DNA from: Synechococcus sp. MEDNS5
GTDB taxonomy: Bacteria > Cyanobacteriota > Cyanobacteriia > PCC-6307 > Cyanobiaceae
Assembly: GCF_014279875.1 (NCBI RefSeq)
Contig: NZ_CP047952.1
Coordinates: 558,001 to 622,000, forward strand
Direction: 5' to 3'
DNA: 64,000 nucleotides
Shown here: piece by piece, positions 1-9,309 of the stretch
Layout: each line of letters opens with the position of its first letter
Position numbering within the stretch: the stretch's first letter is position 1
The notes under the pieces: generated by a model
Seen by the model: the letters and a program-made list of their open reading frames with translations, nothing else
Told to the model about the DNA's origin: nothing
Database searches by the model: none
Program-made: the position numbers and the translations under genes

Positions 1-414
1 TCTGCAGATGAAGCCCATCGGGTTGCACTGGCCCAGCGACAGTTGCGCCGCATGGAGGCTGTGGCTGAGGGGGAGGGATGCCGCGAGCAAGCACTGCTGC
101 TCTCGGTTGGTGAGTTGGTGCCTCCGTGCGGTCGCTGCGATCGCTGCCAGATGGAGTGTCGCCGGGAAAACTGGTCGGATGAAGCGCAGATCCTGTTGGA
201 AAAGCTCGCTGAGGAACGCGGAACGGATGCCAGACGTTTGAGTGATGCCTTGAATAGTGAAGAGGGGCAATCAGCCCACTGGGGTTGGCTCGCCCGACGT
301 CTGGTTCAGGAAGAGCTGATTCAGGAGAGTGATGATGGAAGCCAGCGCCTCTACATCAGGGAAAGCGGACGACGCTTCATGCATCGTCCATGGCCGCTTC
401 ACTACGCAGCCTGA
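1..414 (+). CDS. recQ: ATP-dependent DNA helicase RecQ, C-terminal part (5' end outside window)
   Basis: The reading frame is open from base 1 and ends at 414, so only the last 137 codons are present. The visible part has the RecQ zinc-binding signature: an upstream Cys in a GCREQALLL segment, then CGRCDRC. A short winged-helix-like tail follows and ends in a HRPWPLHYAA segment. RecQ unwinds DNA 3' to 5' in recombination and replication restart; the helicase core itself lies upstream and cannot be checked here. There is no HRDC-length extension, so the protein is probably a short RecQ. The gene converges on the LysM gene with only 8 bases between stops. Confidence 0.8.
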   Translation, partial: SADEAHRVALAQRQLRRMEAVAEGEGCREQALLLSVGELVPPCGRCDRCQMECRRENWSDEAQILLEKLAEERGTDARRLSDALNSEEGQSAHWGWLARRLVQEELIQESDDGSQRLYIRESGRRFMHRPWPLHYAA

Positions 415-422
415 TCCTTAGA

Positions 423-1400
423 TCAGCCCTTCGAGGACTTGCAGCGGTCTTTCAAGAGGTCGCGTTCGAAGGCTGACTGGGGTGCGATCCACGTCTTCCA
501 GCTGCCATTGGCGCCCGTTACGTTGATCTTTCCAGCAGAGCAGTTCACCGCCACATAAAGGGACTGTCCATCGCTGTTCAACGTGGGTGCGACCTCGCTG
601 CCTCCCATTAACTGCCAGTTTCCCCAGTCCACCTGAAGGGGGCCGTAGGTCTTCCACTCCGCTTTGTTCGGTTGGATGGCAGGTTCTGTTTTTGTTGTGT
701 TGGCCTTCGCAGTGATGACCGGCTTGGCCTTGGCTGTTGGTTGGGGCTGAGGCCTTGGTTGCGCTTTCGTCTCAGGAACTGCTGCCGTATGGGGTTGAGT
801 TTCACTGGCTCGAAGCATCAGCTTGGTGCCCACGGTCACCTGGTTGGGATCAGCAATGGAATTGACGCTCACCAAGGAAGCCACAGGGATTTCGTAGGCC
901 TTGGCGATCTGCGTCAGGGTCTGGCCGCGGGCCACGGTGTGGCTTGTGGCATTGGGATTAGCCTTCACCGGTACAGGTTTGAGCTTGGGTTTGGCAGCTG
1001 TTTTCGGTTTCGGTAGTACTGCGTTGCTGGGAAGTTTCAGTGTCTGGCCTTGTTCCACATGATCGGCACTGGCGAGGCCGTTTAGTGCCATTAGCTGGCG
1101 CTCACTCACGCGGTACTGAAGCGCGATCGCACCAAGCGTGTCTCCGGATCGCACCGTATGCCGGCCTTTTCCAGCTGTGACGCCTGCGGCTGCACCGCTT
1201 GGAAGACGCAGGGTCTGACCCGCTTCCACGTGGTTGGAGTCGCGAAGTCCGTTCACACGCATCAAGCTGCCGACGGACACCCCGTAGCGAGCAGCGATAT
1301 CGGAGAGGGTGTCACCAGCTCTCACCGTCACGTTCGCTGCGCCCGATGGAAGGGGTGACAGGGCGATGAGGGCGAGGAGTGCTAACAGGGTGCGGCGCAT
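423..1400 (-). CDS. Secreted protein with three LysM domains
   Basis: This 325-residue protein starts with a signal peptide (MRRTLLALLALIALSPLPSGAA). Three LysM repeats follow at about residues 24-67, 80-124 and 153-197, each with the GDTL/GQTL turn and an N-G-L or N-S-I segment. A Lys/Pro/Ala/Gln-rich linker (about 205-245) leads to a C-terminal domain of about 75 residues with two Cys that I do not recognise. LysM modules bind N-acetylglucosamine-containing glycans such as peptidoglycan, so a periplasmic wall-anchored role is likely. No hydrolase domain is visible, so a catalytic role cannot be claimed. Confidence 0.8.
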   Translation of the reverse strand: MRRTLLALLALIALSPLPSGAANVTVRAGDTLSDIAARYGVSVGSLMRVNGLRDSNHVEAGQTLRLPSGAAAGVTAGKGRHTVRSGDTLGAIALQYRVSERQLMALNGLASADHVEQGQTLKLPSNAVLPKPKTAAKPKLKPVPVKANPNATSHTVARGQTLTQIAKAYEIPVASLVSVNSIADPNQVTVGTKLMLRASETQPHTAAVPETKAQPRPQPQPTAKAKPVITAKANTTKTEPAIQPNKAEWKTYGPLQVDWGNWQLMGGSEVAPTLNSDGQSLYVAVNCSAGKINVTGANGSWKTWIAPQSAFERDLLKDRCKSSKG

Positions 1401-1478
1401 ACATCTCCGACTGCTGGGCGAACCATAAGGTGCCTTCCGCGGGACGCCAGCCCTGCTTCATCGGCTCGTCAGGGAAAA

Positions 1479-2879
1479 TCAGCTCAAAAGGCGACGGAAT
1501 GTTTCTGGCTTCAGTATGTAGGGGGGATATCGCTGCGGTAAATCGAGCCAGAACGGCCGTTTCAGCACCGATCGTTCATGCGAAAACGTGCGGAATCCGG
1601 CCTCGCCGTGATGGGATCCCATGCCACTGGCCCCTACGCCTCCGAAGGCCAGGCCTGGAACCCCAGCCTGGAGGATGACATCGTTAAAACAGACGGTTCC
1701 AGAGCTCGTGGAGCGCAGCAGGCGTTGTTGCTCGCCCTGATCACCTCCGAACAGGTAAATGGCGAGAGGTTTGTTCTGACCTTGCATGCGGGTGATGGCA
1801 TGGTTGACATCAGGAATTTCAATCATCGGCAAAAGAGGACCGAAGAGTTCATCGGCCATCAGCGGGTCGGTGTCGTCATCGATGCTGATCAGCGTTGGAG
1901 CAATCCTGCGGCGGGTTTCATCGCATTCCCCTCCAAGTAGGACGCGTCCTTCGGCCTGTGCAGTTTTGAGCAAGCCCGCCAAGCGTCCGTAGTGACGCTC
2001 TGAAATCAGTGACGCCAAGTGCTCTGATTCCAGTGGATTCGCGCCATAGAGCGCCCGCCGCTGATCGGCCATGGCCTGAAGAAGTGGGTCTCTCAGGCTT
2101 TGTTCCACCAGGAGGTGATCGGGAGCCACACAGGCTTGTCCGGCATTGAATCCCTTCCCCCAGATCAGTCGCCGTGCTGTGACCTCCAGATCGGCTCCTT
2201 GGATCACCACCGCAGGGTTCTTGCCCCCCAGTTCCAGGGTCACGGGCGTGAGATTGGCCGCCGCTCCTTCAAGCACTTTGGCGCCAATCCGCCCCCCTCC
2301 GGTGAAAAAGATGTGGTCAAACCGGAGCCTGACCAGATCCGCTGCCACCCGGGCATCCCCGTTCACGACCCGGACCACATCGCTTGGAAAGTGGAGAGGC
2401 ACCAGTTGTTCAATCAGTTCTGCGGTTGCCTGTGCCTGCTCGGACGGCTTGATCACGGCTGTATTCCCTGCGGCCAATGCGCTGACCAAAGGCCAGAACG
2501 TGAGACTGAAGGGCAGATTCCAGGGGCCGATCAGAAGCACGCAGCCAAGCGGTTCGCGGATCAGCTGGGCGCGTCCGGGCTGTTGCACGAGCGGGACCCG
2601 GACCGATTGAGGGCGCATCCATCGGCGCAGGTTCCGCCGGGCCAGCTTCAATTCCTGCAGCAGGGACACCACCTCGGCCATCCCCTCGAGGGGAGGTTTG
2701 GCCAGATCTTGATGGAGCGCCTCTAACACCTCCTGCTCGTGGTCGCAGACCAGGGCATGGAGGCGATCCAGCTGAAGCCGTCTCCAGGCTTCCGTGCGGG
2801 TTGTCCCTTCCACCACAGGGGCGCGTAACTCTTCAAGATCCCTTGCTGAGAAGGGATTGGTCCCGGCGAACTGAACCAT
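1479..2879 (-). CDS. Aldehyde dehydrogenase, class 3 / fatty-aldehyde type
   Basis: The protein has 466 residues from the ATG at 2879, which is preceded by an AGGGA ribosome-binding site. The open frame extends further upstream, but that part looks non-coding and crosses the divergent gene. Family marks are the GPWNLPFS segment (Asn about 121), LELGGKNP with the general base Glu (about 216) and GQACVAP with the catalytic Cys (about 250). The enzyme oxidises aldehydes to acids with NAD(P)+. The lack of the longer N-terminus of class 1/2 enzymes fits the class 3 group that includes the cyanobacterial fatty-aldehyde enzymes. It is divergent from the TreS-like gene; the substrate is unknown. Confidence 0.85.
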   Translation of the reverse strand: MVQFAGTNPFSARDLEELRAPVVEGTTRTEAWRRLQLDRLHALVCDHEQEVLEALHQDLAKPPLEGMAEVVSLLQELKLARRNLRRWMRPQSVRVPLVQQPGRAQLIREPLGCVLLIGPWNLPFSLTFWPLVSALAAGNTAVIKPSEQAQATAELIEQLVPLHFPSDVVRVVNGDARVAADLVRLRFDHIFFTGGGRIGAKVLEGAAANLTPVTLELGGKNPAVVIQGADLEVTARRLIWGKGFNAGQACVAPDHLLVEQSLRDPLLQAMADQRRALYGANPLESEHLASLISERHYGRLAGLLKTAQAEGRVLLGGECDETRRRIAPTLISIDDDTDPLMADELFGPLLPMIEIPDVNHAITRMQGQNKPLAIYLFGGDQGEQQRLLRSTSSGTVCFNDVILQAGVPGLAFGGVGASGMGSHHGEAGFRTFSHERSVLKRPFWLDLPQRYPPYILKPETFRRLLS

Positions 2880-2990
2880 CACGCTTCCCTGCGACCGTTG
2901 CATGTTTGCAGGTCTTCCCTTGCATCCATTGCGAAGGGGATGACGGAAGCCTCTGTCGTCATTACTACGGAGTGAGAAAGCATCAGCCGG

Positions 2991-4661
2991 ATGCCGAAGC
3001 AGCAGCCGTGGTGGAACGGCGCAGTGATCTATCAACTGATCGTGCGCAGCTATGCCGATGGCAACGGCGATGGCGTGGGAGATCTGCAGGGGCTGGCGAA
3101 TCGGTTGCCCTATCTGCGCTGGCTTGGGGTGGAAGCAATCTGGCTCACTCCGGTTTATCCATCTCCTCTCCAGGACGGTGGGTATGACATCACTGATTTC
3201 AAGGCGATCCATCCAGATCTGGGTGATCTGGCGGCCTTTCATCGTTTTCTCACTGCAGCCCATGGGCATGGGTTGAAGGTGGTGATGGATCTGGTGCTGA
3301 ATCACACCAGCACGCTTCACCCCTGGTTTCAGAGGGCTCGCTGGGCCGCGCAGGGAACGCCTGAACGGGAGGTGTACGTCTGGAGCGACGACCCTCATCG
3401 CTACGCAGATGCACCCGTGCTGTTCCGCCATTTCGAATCCTCTAACTGGGAATGGGATGAGGTGGCAGGGCAGTACTACCTCCACCGTTTCCTGCGTCAT
3501 CAGCCCGACCTCAACTACGCCAATCCCCTGGTGCAGGACGAGATGCTCGAGGTGGTGGACTTCTGGATTGAGCGCGGTGTTGATGGTTTCCGCTTGGATG
3601 CGGTGCCCTTTCTGTGTGAAGAGGAGAATTCACGCTGTGAGGGCTTGCCGGAAACGCATGCCTTTCTGAAGCGGTTGCGTGAGCGGGTGGATTCCCATGG
3701 CCGCGATGTTCTGCTGCTGGCTGAGGCGATCCAACCCGTGCAGGAGGCTGCGCCTTACCTCGCGGACGATGAACTGCATGGTGCGTTCAATTTCGTTCTC
3801 ACGGCCCATTTATTCGCAGCCATTGCCAGCGGGTCCACAGAGCATCTGCGTCAGTGTCTTCAGGATGCCCAGGACGCCGTGTGTGGCTGCCGCTGGGCCT
3901 TACCCCTGCGCAACCACGACGAGCTCTGGCTTGGAGATGGTCATCTGATTCCCGAGGAGGTGATCCAGATCATTCGTGCCGGGCTTCATCAGGGCCAGGG
4001 CCACTGGCTCAACTGGGGGATCAATCGCCGCCTCGCGCCTTTGCTCAACGGAGACCCCGGTTCGAACCGTGTGTTGCACGGACTGCTCTACAGCCTGCCG
4101 GGGATGCCCTGCCTCTATTACGGCGATGAGCTCGGGATGGGGGACTGGCCCGGCTTGAGAGACAGGGATCCCAACCGCACGCCCATGGCCTGGACACCAG
4201 CCCGGAATGGAGGTTTCTCGTCGGCCCCTGACCCCCTGCTCGTGTTGCCACCGATCACAGCGCCTGGGTACGACTACCGGGTGGTGAATGTGGAGGTGCA
4301 GAAACAACTCCCTGGTTCACTGCTCAACTGGCACCGGCGCATGCTCACCTGCCGTCGGTTGTTGCCGGCGTTGCGCCATGGCGATTTCGAGCTGCTCCCC
4401 AGCGCTCATCCCAGCGTGATCAGCTACGTGCGCTGTGATGGAAGGATGACGGTGCTTGTTGCGGCCAATCTCTCTGCGGCAGGATCTTCCTTACAACTCG
4501 ATCTCAGCCGCTGGGAGGGAGAGCGGACCCGTGAGGTGATGTGGGGGTGTGAGTATCCCGCTGCCTCCGCAGATTGGTTTGTGTATCTGCCGGCCCACGG
4601 CTTCAACTGGTGGTTGCTGGGCGAGGTTGAAGAGCAGAACGACGCGTTGCAAGAAAGCTGA
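2991..4661 (+). CDS. GH13 alpha-amylase family enzyme, trehalose-synthase-like
   Basis: This 556-residue protein is a complete GH13 (beta/alpha)8 barrel with all catalytic residues: the nucleophile Asp in DGFRLDAVP (about 203), the acid/base Glu in LLLAEAIQP (about 245) and the stabiliser Asp in LRNHDE (about 310). The N-terminal WWNGAVIYQ and the CEGLPETHAFLK stretch resemble maltose alpha-D-glucosyltransferase (trehalose synthase, TreS). It has no fused maltokinase. Its substrate could be maltose/trehalose or another alpha-glucoside such as a compatible solute. It converges on glpD 20 bases downstream, and with glpK-glpD and a second GH13 gene it forms a sugar/glycerol cluster. Confidence 0.85.
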   Translation: MPKQQPWWNGAVIYQLIVRSYADGNGDGVGDLQGLANRLPYLRWLGVEAIWLTPVYPSPLQDGGYDITDFKAIHPDLGDLAAFHRFLTAAHGHGLKVVMDLVLNHTSTLHPWFQRARWAAQGTPEREVYVWSDDPHRYADAPVLFRHFESSNWEWDEVAGQYYLHRFLRHQPDLNYANPLVQDEMLEVVDFWIERGVDGFRLDAVPFLCEEENSRCEGLPETHAFLKRLRERVDSHGRDVLLLAEAIQPVQEAAPYLADDELHGAFNFVLTAHLFAAIASGSTEHLRQCLQDAQDAVCGCRWALPLRNHDELWLGDGHLIPEEVIQIIRAGLHQGQGHWLNWGINRRLAPLLNGDPGSNRVLHGLLYSLPGMPCLYYGDELGMGDWPGLRDRDPNRTPMAWTPARNGGFSSAPDPLLVLPPITAPGYDYRVVNVEVQKQLPGSLLNWHRRMLTCRRLLPALRHGDFELLPSAHPSVISYVRCDGRMTVLVAANLSAAGSSLQLDLSRWEGERTREVMWGCEYPAASADWFVYLPAHGFNWWLLGEVEEQNDALQES

Positions 4662-4681
4662 AGGGCGCGAGGGGCCCGCGC

Positions 4682-6259
4682 TCAGCGGGACAGATCCAGG
4701 CGGCCCTCAGCATCAGCACTGCTGTGGCCAGCCTGAGCCAGGAGTTCGCTCACCTCCGGGCGCAGTCGCTCGGCATCCTGCTGGTCCACCATGGCCAGGC
4801 GTGTGCGGCGGCAGAGCACATCAGTGACCCCTCGCGCATGCTCATGGGTGATCGCATGCCGCAGCTCGCCGCGGCAGACAGGAATCACATCACTGAGCGG
4901 TTGTCGGTCGTCGTCCGACCAGCTCGAGACCCACTGTTGTGCTGCAAGCCCATGGTTGCCCAGGAGATGGGCGATCTGCTGCGGGCGCTGAGGCGTGTCC
5001 GGCAACAGTGATTCAAGAGAGGTTGCCTGGCTCTGGAGCAGAGCAGGCGTTTGCAGGGGATCTGGGGCGCTGCCGATCAAAGGCAACATTCCAGGCGCTT
5101 TGAGGGTGTGCCCGAGCTGCTGCTCTACCGCTTGGAGGGTGTCGATGGCCATGGGCCGGCAAGTGGTCCACTTGCCTCCCATCACACTCACCAGTCCACA
5201 GGCCAGGGTTTCCACCTCGTGTTCGCGCACAACCCGGCTGCTGTTCACATCGGCACCTGCCGGCTTCAGTAGAGGGCGTCCCCCGGCCCAGCAGCTGCCC
5301 ACGTCGATGTTGTTGAGGGCAGGAAACCAGTGCTGCACGTAATCCAGCAAGTAACTCACTTCGCCTTCTGATGGAGAGGAGGCCTGCTCCTGGGGGCAGG
5401 GGGTGTCGGTGGTGCCCACCAGGGTTCGCCCGAAGAACGGAAGCATGAACAGCACCCGCCCGTCATCGGTGGACGGCAGCAGCAGGCCAATTCCCTCCGG
5501 GCAAAGGGTTTGCTTGAGCACGAGGTGAATGCCCCGGCTGGTGAGCATCCTCTCCTCGCAGGAGGGATCCGCCATCCTCCGGATCGTGTCGGAGTGGATC
5601 CCAGTGGCATTCACCACAACCCTTGCCTGCCAATGCTCTGTCTGACCGCCCTCGCTTTCGCTGATCGCTCCGCAGAGCCTGCCGCGGCTGTCGGTTTCCA
5701 GGGCCACGACCCGCGTGCGGGTGCGCACGACCGCGCCTGCTTGTTCCGCGGTGAGTGCCATCAGGAGGTTGAGGCGCGCGTCATCAAACTGCCCATCGCT
5801 GTAGGCCACACCCCGGGTGATGTCGTCTCGAAGGGCGGGAAGGGCGTGGCGTAGCTGTTGGCTTGAAAGCAGGCGACTGCTGCCAATGCCTGAGCGGCCT
5901 GAGAGTGCGTCGTATAGGCCCAGCCCGAGGCGGTAGTAGGCCTGGCCAATCACTCCGCCTGTGGGCAGGGCCAGTTCGAGGCGTTTGGCCAGAAACGGAG
6001 CTTGCTGGAGCCAGTGTCCCCGCTCCAGCAAGGCTTCCCTGACCAACCGCAGCTGCGCCGTGTCGGCGGTTTTGAACGCAAGCTCGAGGTAACGAACCCC
6101 GCCGTGCAGCAGCTTGGTGCTGCGGCAACTGGTGCCTCCTCCCAGGTCATGGCTCTCCAGCAAGGCCACACGCAGGCCGCGGCGCACGCCCTCGTAGGCA
6201 ACGCAGGCACCGCTGGCGCCTCCGCCGATTACCAGTAGATCGAAGCACGTGTCATTCAT
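4682..6259 (-). CDS. glpD: Glycerol-3-phosphate dehydrogenase, FAD-dependent
   Basis: The protein has 525 residues from the ATG at 6259. Near the N-terminus is an FAD-binding Rossmann motif (VIGGGASGACVAYEG), followed by GGGTSCRSTKLLHGGVRYLE, typical of GlpD/GlpA. The DAO fold ends with a C-terminal DAO-C domain (about 390-510). It oxidises sn-glycerol 3-phosphate to dihydroxyacetone phosphate and passes electrons to membrane quinone. The open frame continues upstream, but the start is fixed by the FAD motif and by an 8-base overlap with the end of glpK, which shows translational coupling. With GlpK it completes glycerol entry into central metabolism. Confidence 0.93.
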   Translation of the reverse strand: MNDTCFDLLVIGGGASGACVAYEGVRRGLRVALLESHDLGGGTSCRSTKLLHGGVRYLELAFKTADTAQLRLVREALLERGHWLQQAPFLAKRLELALPTGGVIGQAYYRLGLGLYDALSGRSGIGSSRLLSSQQLRHALPALRDDITRGVAYSDGQFDDARLNLLMALTAEQAGAVVRTRTRVVALETDSRGRLCGAISESEGGQTEHWQARVVVNATGIHSDTIRRMADPSCEERMLTSRGIHLVLKQTLCPEGIGLLLPSTDDGRVLFMLPFFGRTLVGTTDTPCPQEQASSPSEGEVSYLLDYVQHWFPALNNIDVGSCWAGGRPLLKPAGADVNSSRVVREHEVETLACGLVSVMGGKWTTCRPMAIDTLQAVEQQLGHTLKAPGMLPLIGSAPDPLQTPALLQSQATSLESLLPDTPQRPQQIAHLLGNHGLAAQQWVSSWSDDDRQPLSDVIPVCRGELRHAITHEHARGVTDVLCRRTRLAMVDQQDAERLRPEVSELLAQAGHSSADAEGRLDLSR

Positions 6260-7757
6260 GCCAGTGGAGGCTCCGTGAAACGGCGTCATCCCACCGTCGC
6301 AACCAAGTCTGTCGCTGATCAAGATCAAGGCGAGGCATGAACAGTTGGGTGTTCTGCTGACGCTGGGGAAGAAGGACCTGAAGGTCGGGAACGACGTCGC
6401 ACTGAAGGCCTGCGAGCAAGGCGACGCCCCTTGCGGTGCTTTCCAGCTGTGAGGGGCGTCGCACCTGCAGCCCTGTGCTGTCGGCCTGGGCCTGGAGAAG
6501 GGGATCCGAGGCGGCTGCACCGCCATCGACGGCCAGTTCTCCCAGCCCATGGCCGATGGCGTCCTCGGCCAGTCGAACCAACCCCGCCACGGAGAGGGCG
6601 ATTCCCTCGAGCGCGGCACGGGCGATGTGCCCCCGTCGGCTGTCGCGGGTGAGCCCAATCAGCAGCCCGCGTGCCTGGGGATCCCAATGGGGTGTGCCCC
6701 AGCCTGTGAAGGCCGGTACGAGCATCACCCCCGCGGCGTTTTCAACACTGAGGGCGAGACGGTTCACCTCATCAGCTGTGGAAATGATCTCCAAACCATC
6801 GCGGAGCCACTGCACGACGGTGCCGGCATTGAAAAGGCTGCCCTCCAGGCAGTAGGTGGGAGTGCCCTGGTCATCGGTCCAGCCGAGGGTGCTCAGCAGC
6901 CCCGCGTCACTGCGCTTGATCTCGGTCCCGGTGTTGATCACCAGGAAGGCACCGGTTCCATAGGTGCATTTGGCTTCTCCTGGTTCCAGGCAGAGTTGTC
7001 CGAGGGTTGCAGCCTGCTGGTCGCCAAGGAGTGCACAGATCGGCACTCCGGCGAAGGGGCAGTCGCTGGCGATCGCTCCGAAGTCACCGCGGCAGGGCAC
7101 CAGATCGGGTAGGGCGCTGGTGGGGAGTCCAATGTGATCACAAAACGCCGGCACCCATTGGCGCTGTTCCAGATCCATGAGCAGGGTGCGACTGGCATTG
7201 CTCATGTCGGAGCAGTGGCTCTTTGATCCGCTCAGGTGCCACAGCAGCCAGCTCTCCACCGTCCCGAAGCAGAGGTCTCCCTGGGCTGCCGCGCTGGAGG
7301 CGGCGTCGTGGTGCTGGAGCAGCCAGTGGATCTTGCTGGCGCTGAAATAGGGGTCGAGCATCAGGCCAGTGCGGGTCCTCCAGTCCCGTTCCATACCGGC
7401 CTTTTTCCAGGCTGCGCAGACATCGGCTGTGCGGCCGTCCTGCCAGACCAGGGCTGGTCCGCAGGGAGAGCCATCGCTGCGGCGCCAAAGGACGGTGGTC
7501 TCGCGCTGATTGGTGATGCCGCAGGCCACCACCGCCTGGCGTTGCTCTGCGCTGATCGTCTGCTCCAGACGCGCCATGGCCTGGCGCTGACTGGCCCAGA
7601 TCTCCATGGGCGCCTGTTCGACCCAGCCATCAGCGGGGTAGTGAATGTTCAGGGGCGCAGAGGCGCTGGCCACCGCCTGCCCCTGCGCATCAAAAAGAAC
7701 GGCGCGTGAACTGCTGGTGCCTTGATCCAGTGCCAGCAGGAGGGGTGGATTATCCAT
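6252..7757 (-). CDS. glpK: Glycerol kinase
   Basis: This is a 501-residue FGGY-family kinase. It has the N-terminal phosphate-binding motif LALDQGTSSSRA, the NQRETT segment, the KCTYGTGAFL segment and the C-terminal ADEVNRLA/GWGTPHWDPQARG region of glycerol kinases. It phosphorylates glycerol to sn-glycerol 3-phosphate. The start at 7757 is chosen because AGGAG lies seven bases upstream; an in-frame start six codons earlier has none. It is the first gene of a glpK-glpD operon and is divergent from a GH13 gene 52 bases away, so a shared regulatory region is likely. Confidence 0.94.
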   Translation of the reverse strand: MDNPPLLLALDQGTSSSRAVLFDAQGQAVASASAPLNIHYPADGWVEQAPMEIWASQRQAMARLEQTISAEQRQAVVACGITNQRETTVLWRRSDGSPCGPALVWQDGRTADVCAAWKKAGMERDWRTRTGLMLDPYFSASKIHWLLQHHDAASSAAAQGDLCFGTVESWLLWHLSGSKSHCSDMSNASRTLLMDLEQRQWVPAFCDHIGLPTSALPDLVPCRGDFGAIASDCPFAGVPICALLGDQQAATLGQLCLEPGEAKCTYGTGAFLVINTGTEIKRSDAGLLSTLGWTDDQGTPTYCLEGSLFNAGTVVQWLRDGLEIISTADEVNRLALSVENAAGVMLVPAFTGWGTPHWDPQARGLLIGLTRDSRRGHIARAALEGIALSVAGLVRLAEDAIGHGLGELAVDGGAAASDPLLQAQADSTGLQVRRPSQLESTARGVALLAGLQCDVVPDLQVLLPQRQQNTQLFMPRLDLDQRQTWLRRWDDAVSRSLHWHE

Positions 7758-7809
7758 GGCACTCCTGTTTCTCAAGTGCTAGCGGTGGTGATGCTCGGCT
7801 GCAAAGACC

Positions 7810-9258
7810 ATGCTTCGGGATGTCTCAACGGCGAGCACACCCGCTTGGGTGTCTGGAGCCGTGGTGTATCAGATTTTTCCCGATCGATTCCGGCGCAGCG
7901 GAAGGGTGAAGGCGCAATCCAGCCTCGCCTTGCAGCCCTGGGGAAGCGATCCCCAGTTGCAGGGATTTCATGGCGGCGATCTTTATGGGGTGATCGAGGG
8001 GCTGGATCACCTGCAGAGCATGGGCGTGACCTGTCTGTATCTCACCCCTGTGTTCAGCTCAGCGGCCAATCACCGCTATCACGCCTACGACTATTTCCAG
8101 GTGGATCCCCTTCTGGGGGGGGATGCGGCTTTGGATGCCCTGATCGAAGCGCTGCATGGCCGGGGCATGCGCCTCATCCTCGATGGCGTGTTCAATCACT
8201 GCGGCCGCGGCTTCTGGGCTTTTCACCATCTGCTGGAGAACGGTCCTTTGTCCCCTTACCGGGACTGGTTCACGGTGCATCGGTGGCCCTTGATCCCCTA
8301 TCCCCATAAGGGGCAGTCCTGCGGCTACAGCTGCTGGTGGAACGATCCAGCGCTACCCAAGTTCAATCACGCCAATCCAGCGGTTCATGACCACCTGCTG
8401 TCGGCGGCACGGCATTGGCTTGAACGCGGTATCGATGGCTGGCGCCTGGATGTGCCGGATGAGGTTCCCCATGGGTTCTGGGTCGATTTCCGCCGCATGG
8501 TGAAGGACGTCAATCCGGACGCATGGATTGTTGGAGAGATCTGGGGAGACGCCCGTCCCTGGTTGCAAGGCGATCAGTTTGATGGCGTGATGAATTACCG
8601 CCTGGGCTGGAGCAGCCTGTGCTGGGCTGCGGCCGGAGAGCTGCAGGTTGGATTTGAGAACCCTCTTTACCCCCTGCGTCCACTGGCGACGGAGGAGCTG
8701 CTGGCGATTTGGCGCCAGACTTCGGATTGGTATGAGCCGCAGGTGAATGCCAGTCAGCTCAACCTGCTCGACAGTCATGACGTGCCCAGGGCCGCCCATA
8801 CCCTGTGTGGTGATCGGGCGGCGTTGTTGCTGGCCCTGTTGCTGCTGGTGCTGCAACCCGGTGCGCCATGCCTCTACTACGGCACCGAGGCGGGGTTGGC
8901 CGGTGGGCCGGAACCGGCCTGCCGGGAGGGCTTTCCCTGGACGGCTCCCTATTTGGAGGACCTGCGGGGGCCGATCCGAGAGCTGTTGGCTTTGCGCTCG
9001 CGACTCCCGAATCGGGCCATGTCCTGGCGTTGGCAGGCGCGGGGGACGGATGTTCTGATCGGTGGGGCGGATGGGGTTGTCGTGCTCGTCAATCGAAGCC
9101 GCAAGACGGGATGTTCGCTTGAAGGTTTGGAGCTGCAGGCGGGGGCCGTGTCTAACCCCTGGTTGATTCTCGGGCGCTACGACTCGACAGTGAAATGGCT
9201 TGACTGTCAATCTGCGCTGGTCTGGCACCAGCTGGGTCAGTCGAGCAGGATGCACTGA
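7810..9258 (+). CDS. GH13 glycosidase, neopullulanase/cyclomaltodextrinase-like
   Basis: This 482-residue GH13 enzyme has YQIFPDRF near the start, GGDLYGV, LDGVFNHCGRGF, then the nucleophile Asp in GWRLDVPDEV (about 214), the acid/base Glu in VGEIWGD (about 243) and Asp in LDSHDVPRA (about 324). The QIFPDRF and DVPDEV signatures point to the neopullulanase/maltogenic amylase group, but the extra N-terminal dimerisation domain of that group is absent. It probably hydrolyses or transfers short alpha-glucans in the cytoplasm, as no signal peptide is seen. It is transcribed away from glpK. Confidence 0.85.
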   Translation: MLRDVSTASTPAWVSGAVVYQIFPDRFRRSGRVKAQSSLALQPWGSDPQLQGFHGGDLYGVIEGLDHLQSMGVTCLYLTPVFSSAANHRYHAYDYFQVDPLLGGDAALDALIEALHGRGMRLILDGVFNHCGRGFWAFHHLLENGPLSPYRDWFTVHRWPLIPYPHKGQSCGYSCWWNDPALPKFNHANPAVHDHLLSAARHWLERGIDGWRLDVPDEVPHGFWVDFRRMVKDVNPDAWIVGEIWGDARPWLQGDQFDGVMNYRLGWSSLCWAAAGELQVGFENPLYPLRPLATEELLAIWRQTSDWYEPQVNASQLNLLDSHDVPRAAHTLCGDRAALLLALLLLVLQPGAPCLYYGTEAGLAGGPEPACREGFPWTAPYLEDLRGPIRELLALRSRLPNRAMSWRWQARGTDVLIGGADGVVVLVNRSRKTGCSLEGLELQAGAVSNPWLILGRYDSTVKWLDCQSALVWHQLGQSSRMH

Positions 9259-9309
9259 TTGTCCAGGATCAGCCAGCCCCATGGGCGGTTGGACGATCGC
9301 GATTGGCTT

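Noticed and set aside
8353-9282. 309-codon minus-strand open frame
   Set aside because: It is antisense to the second GH13 gene.
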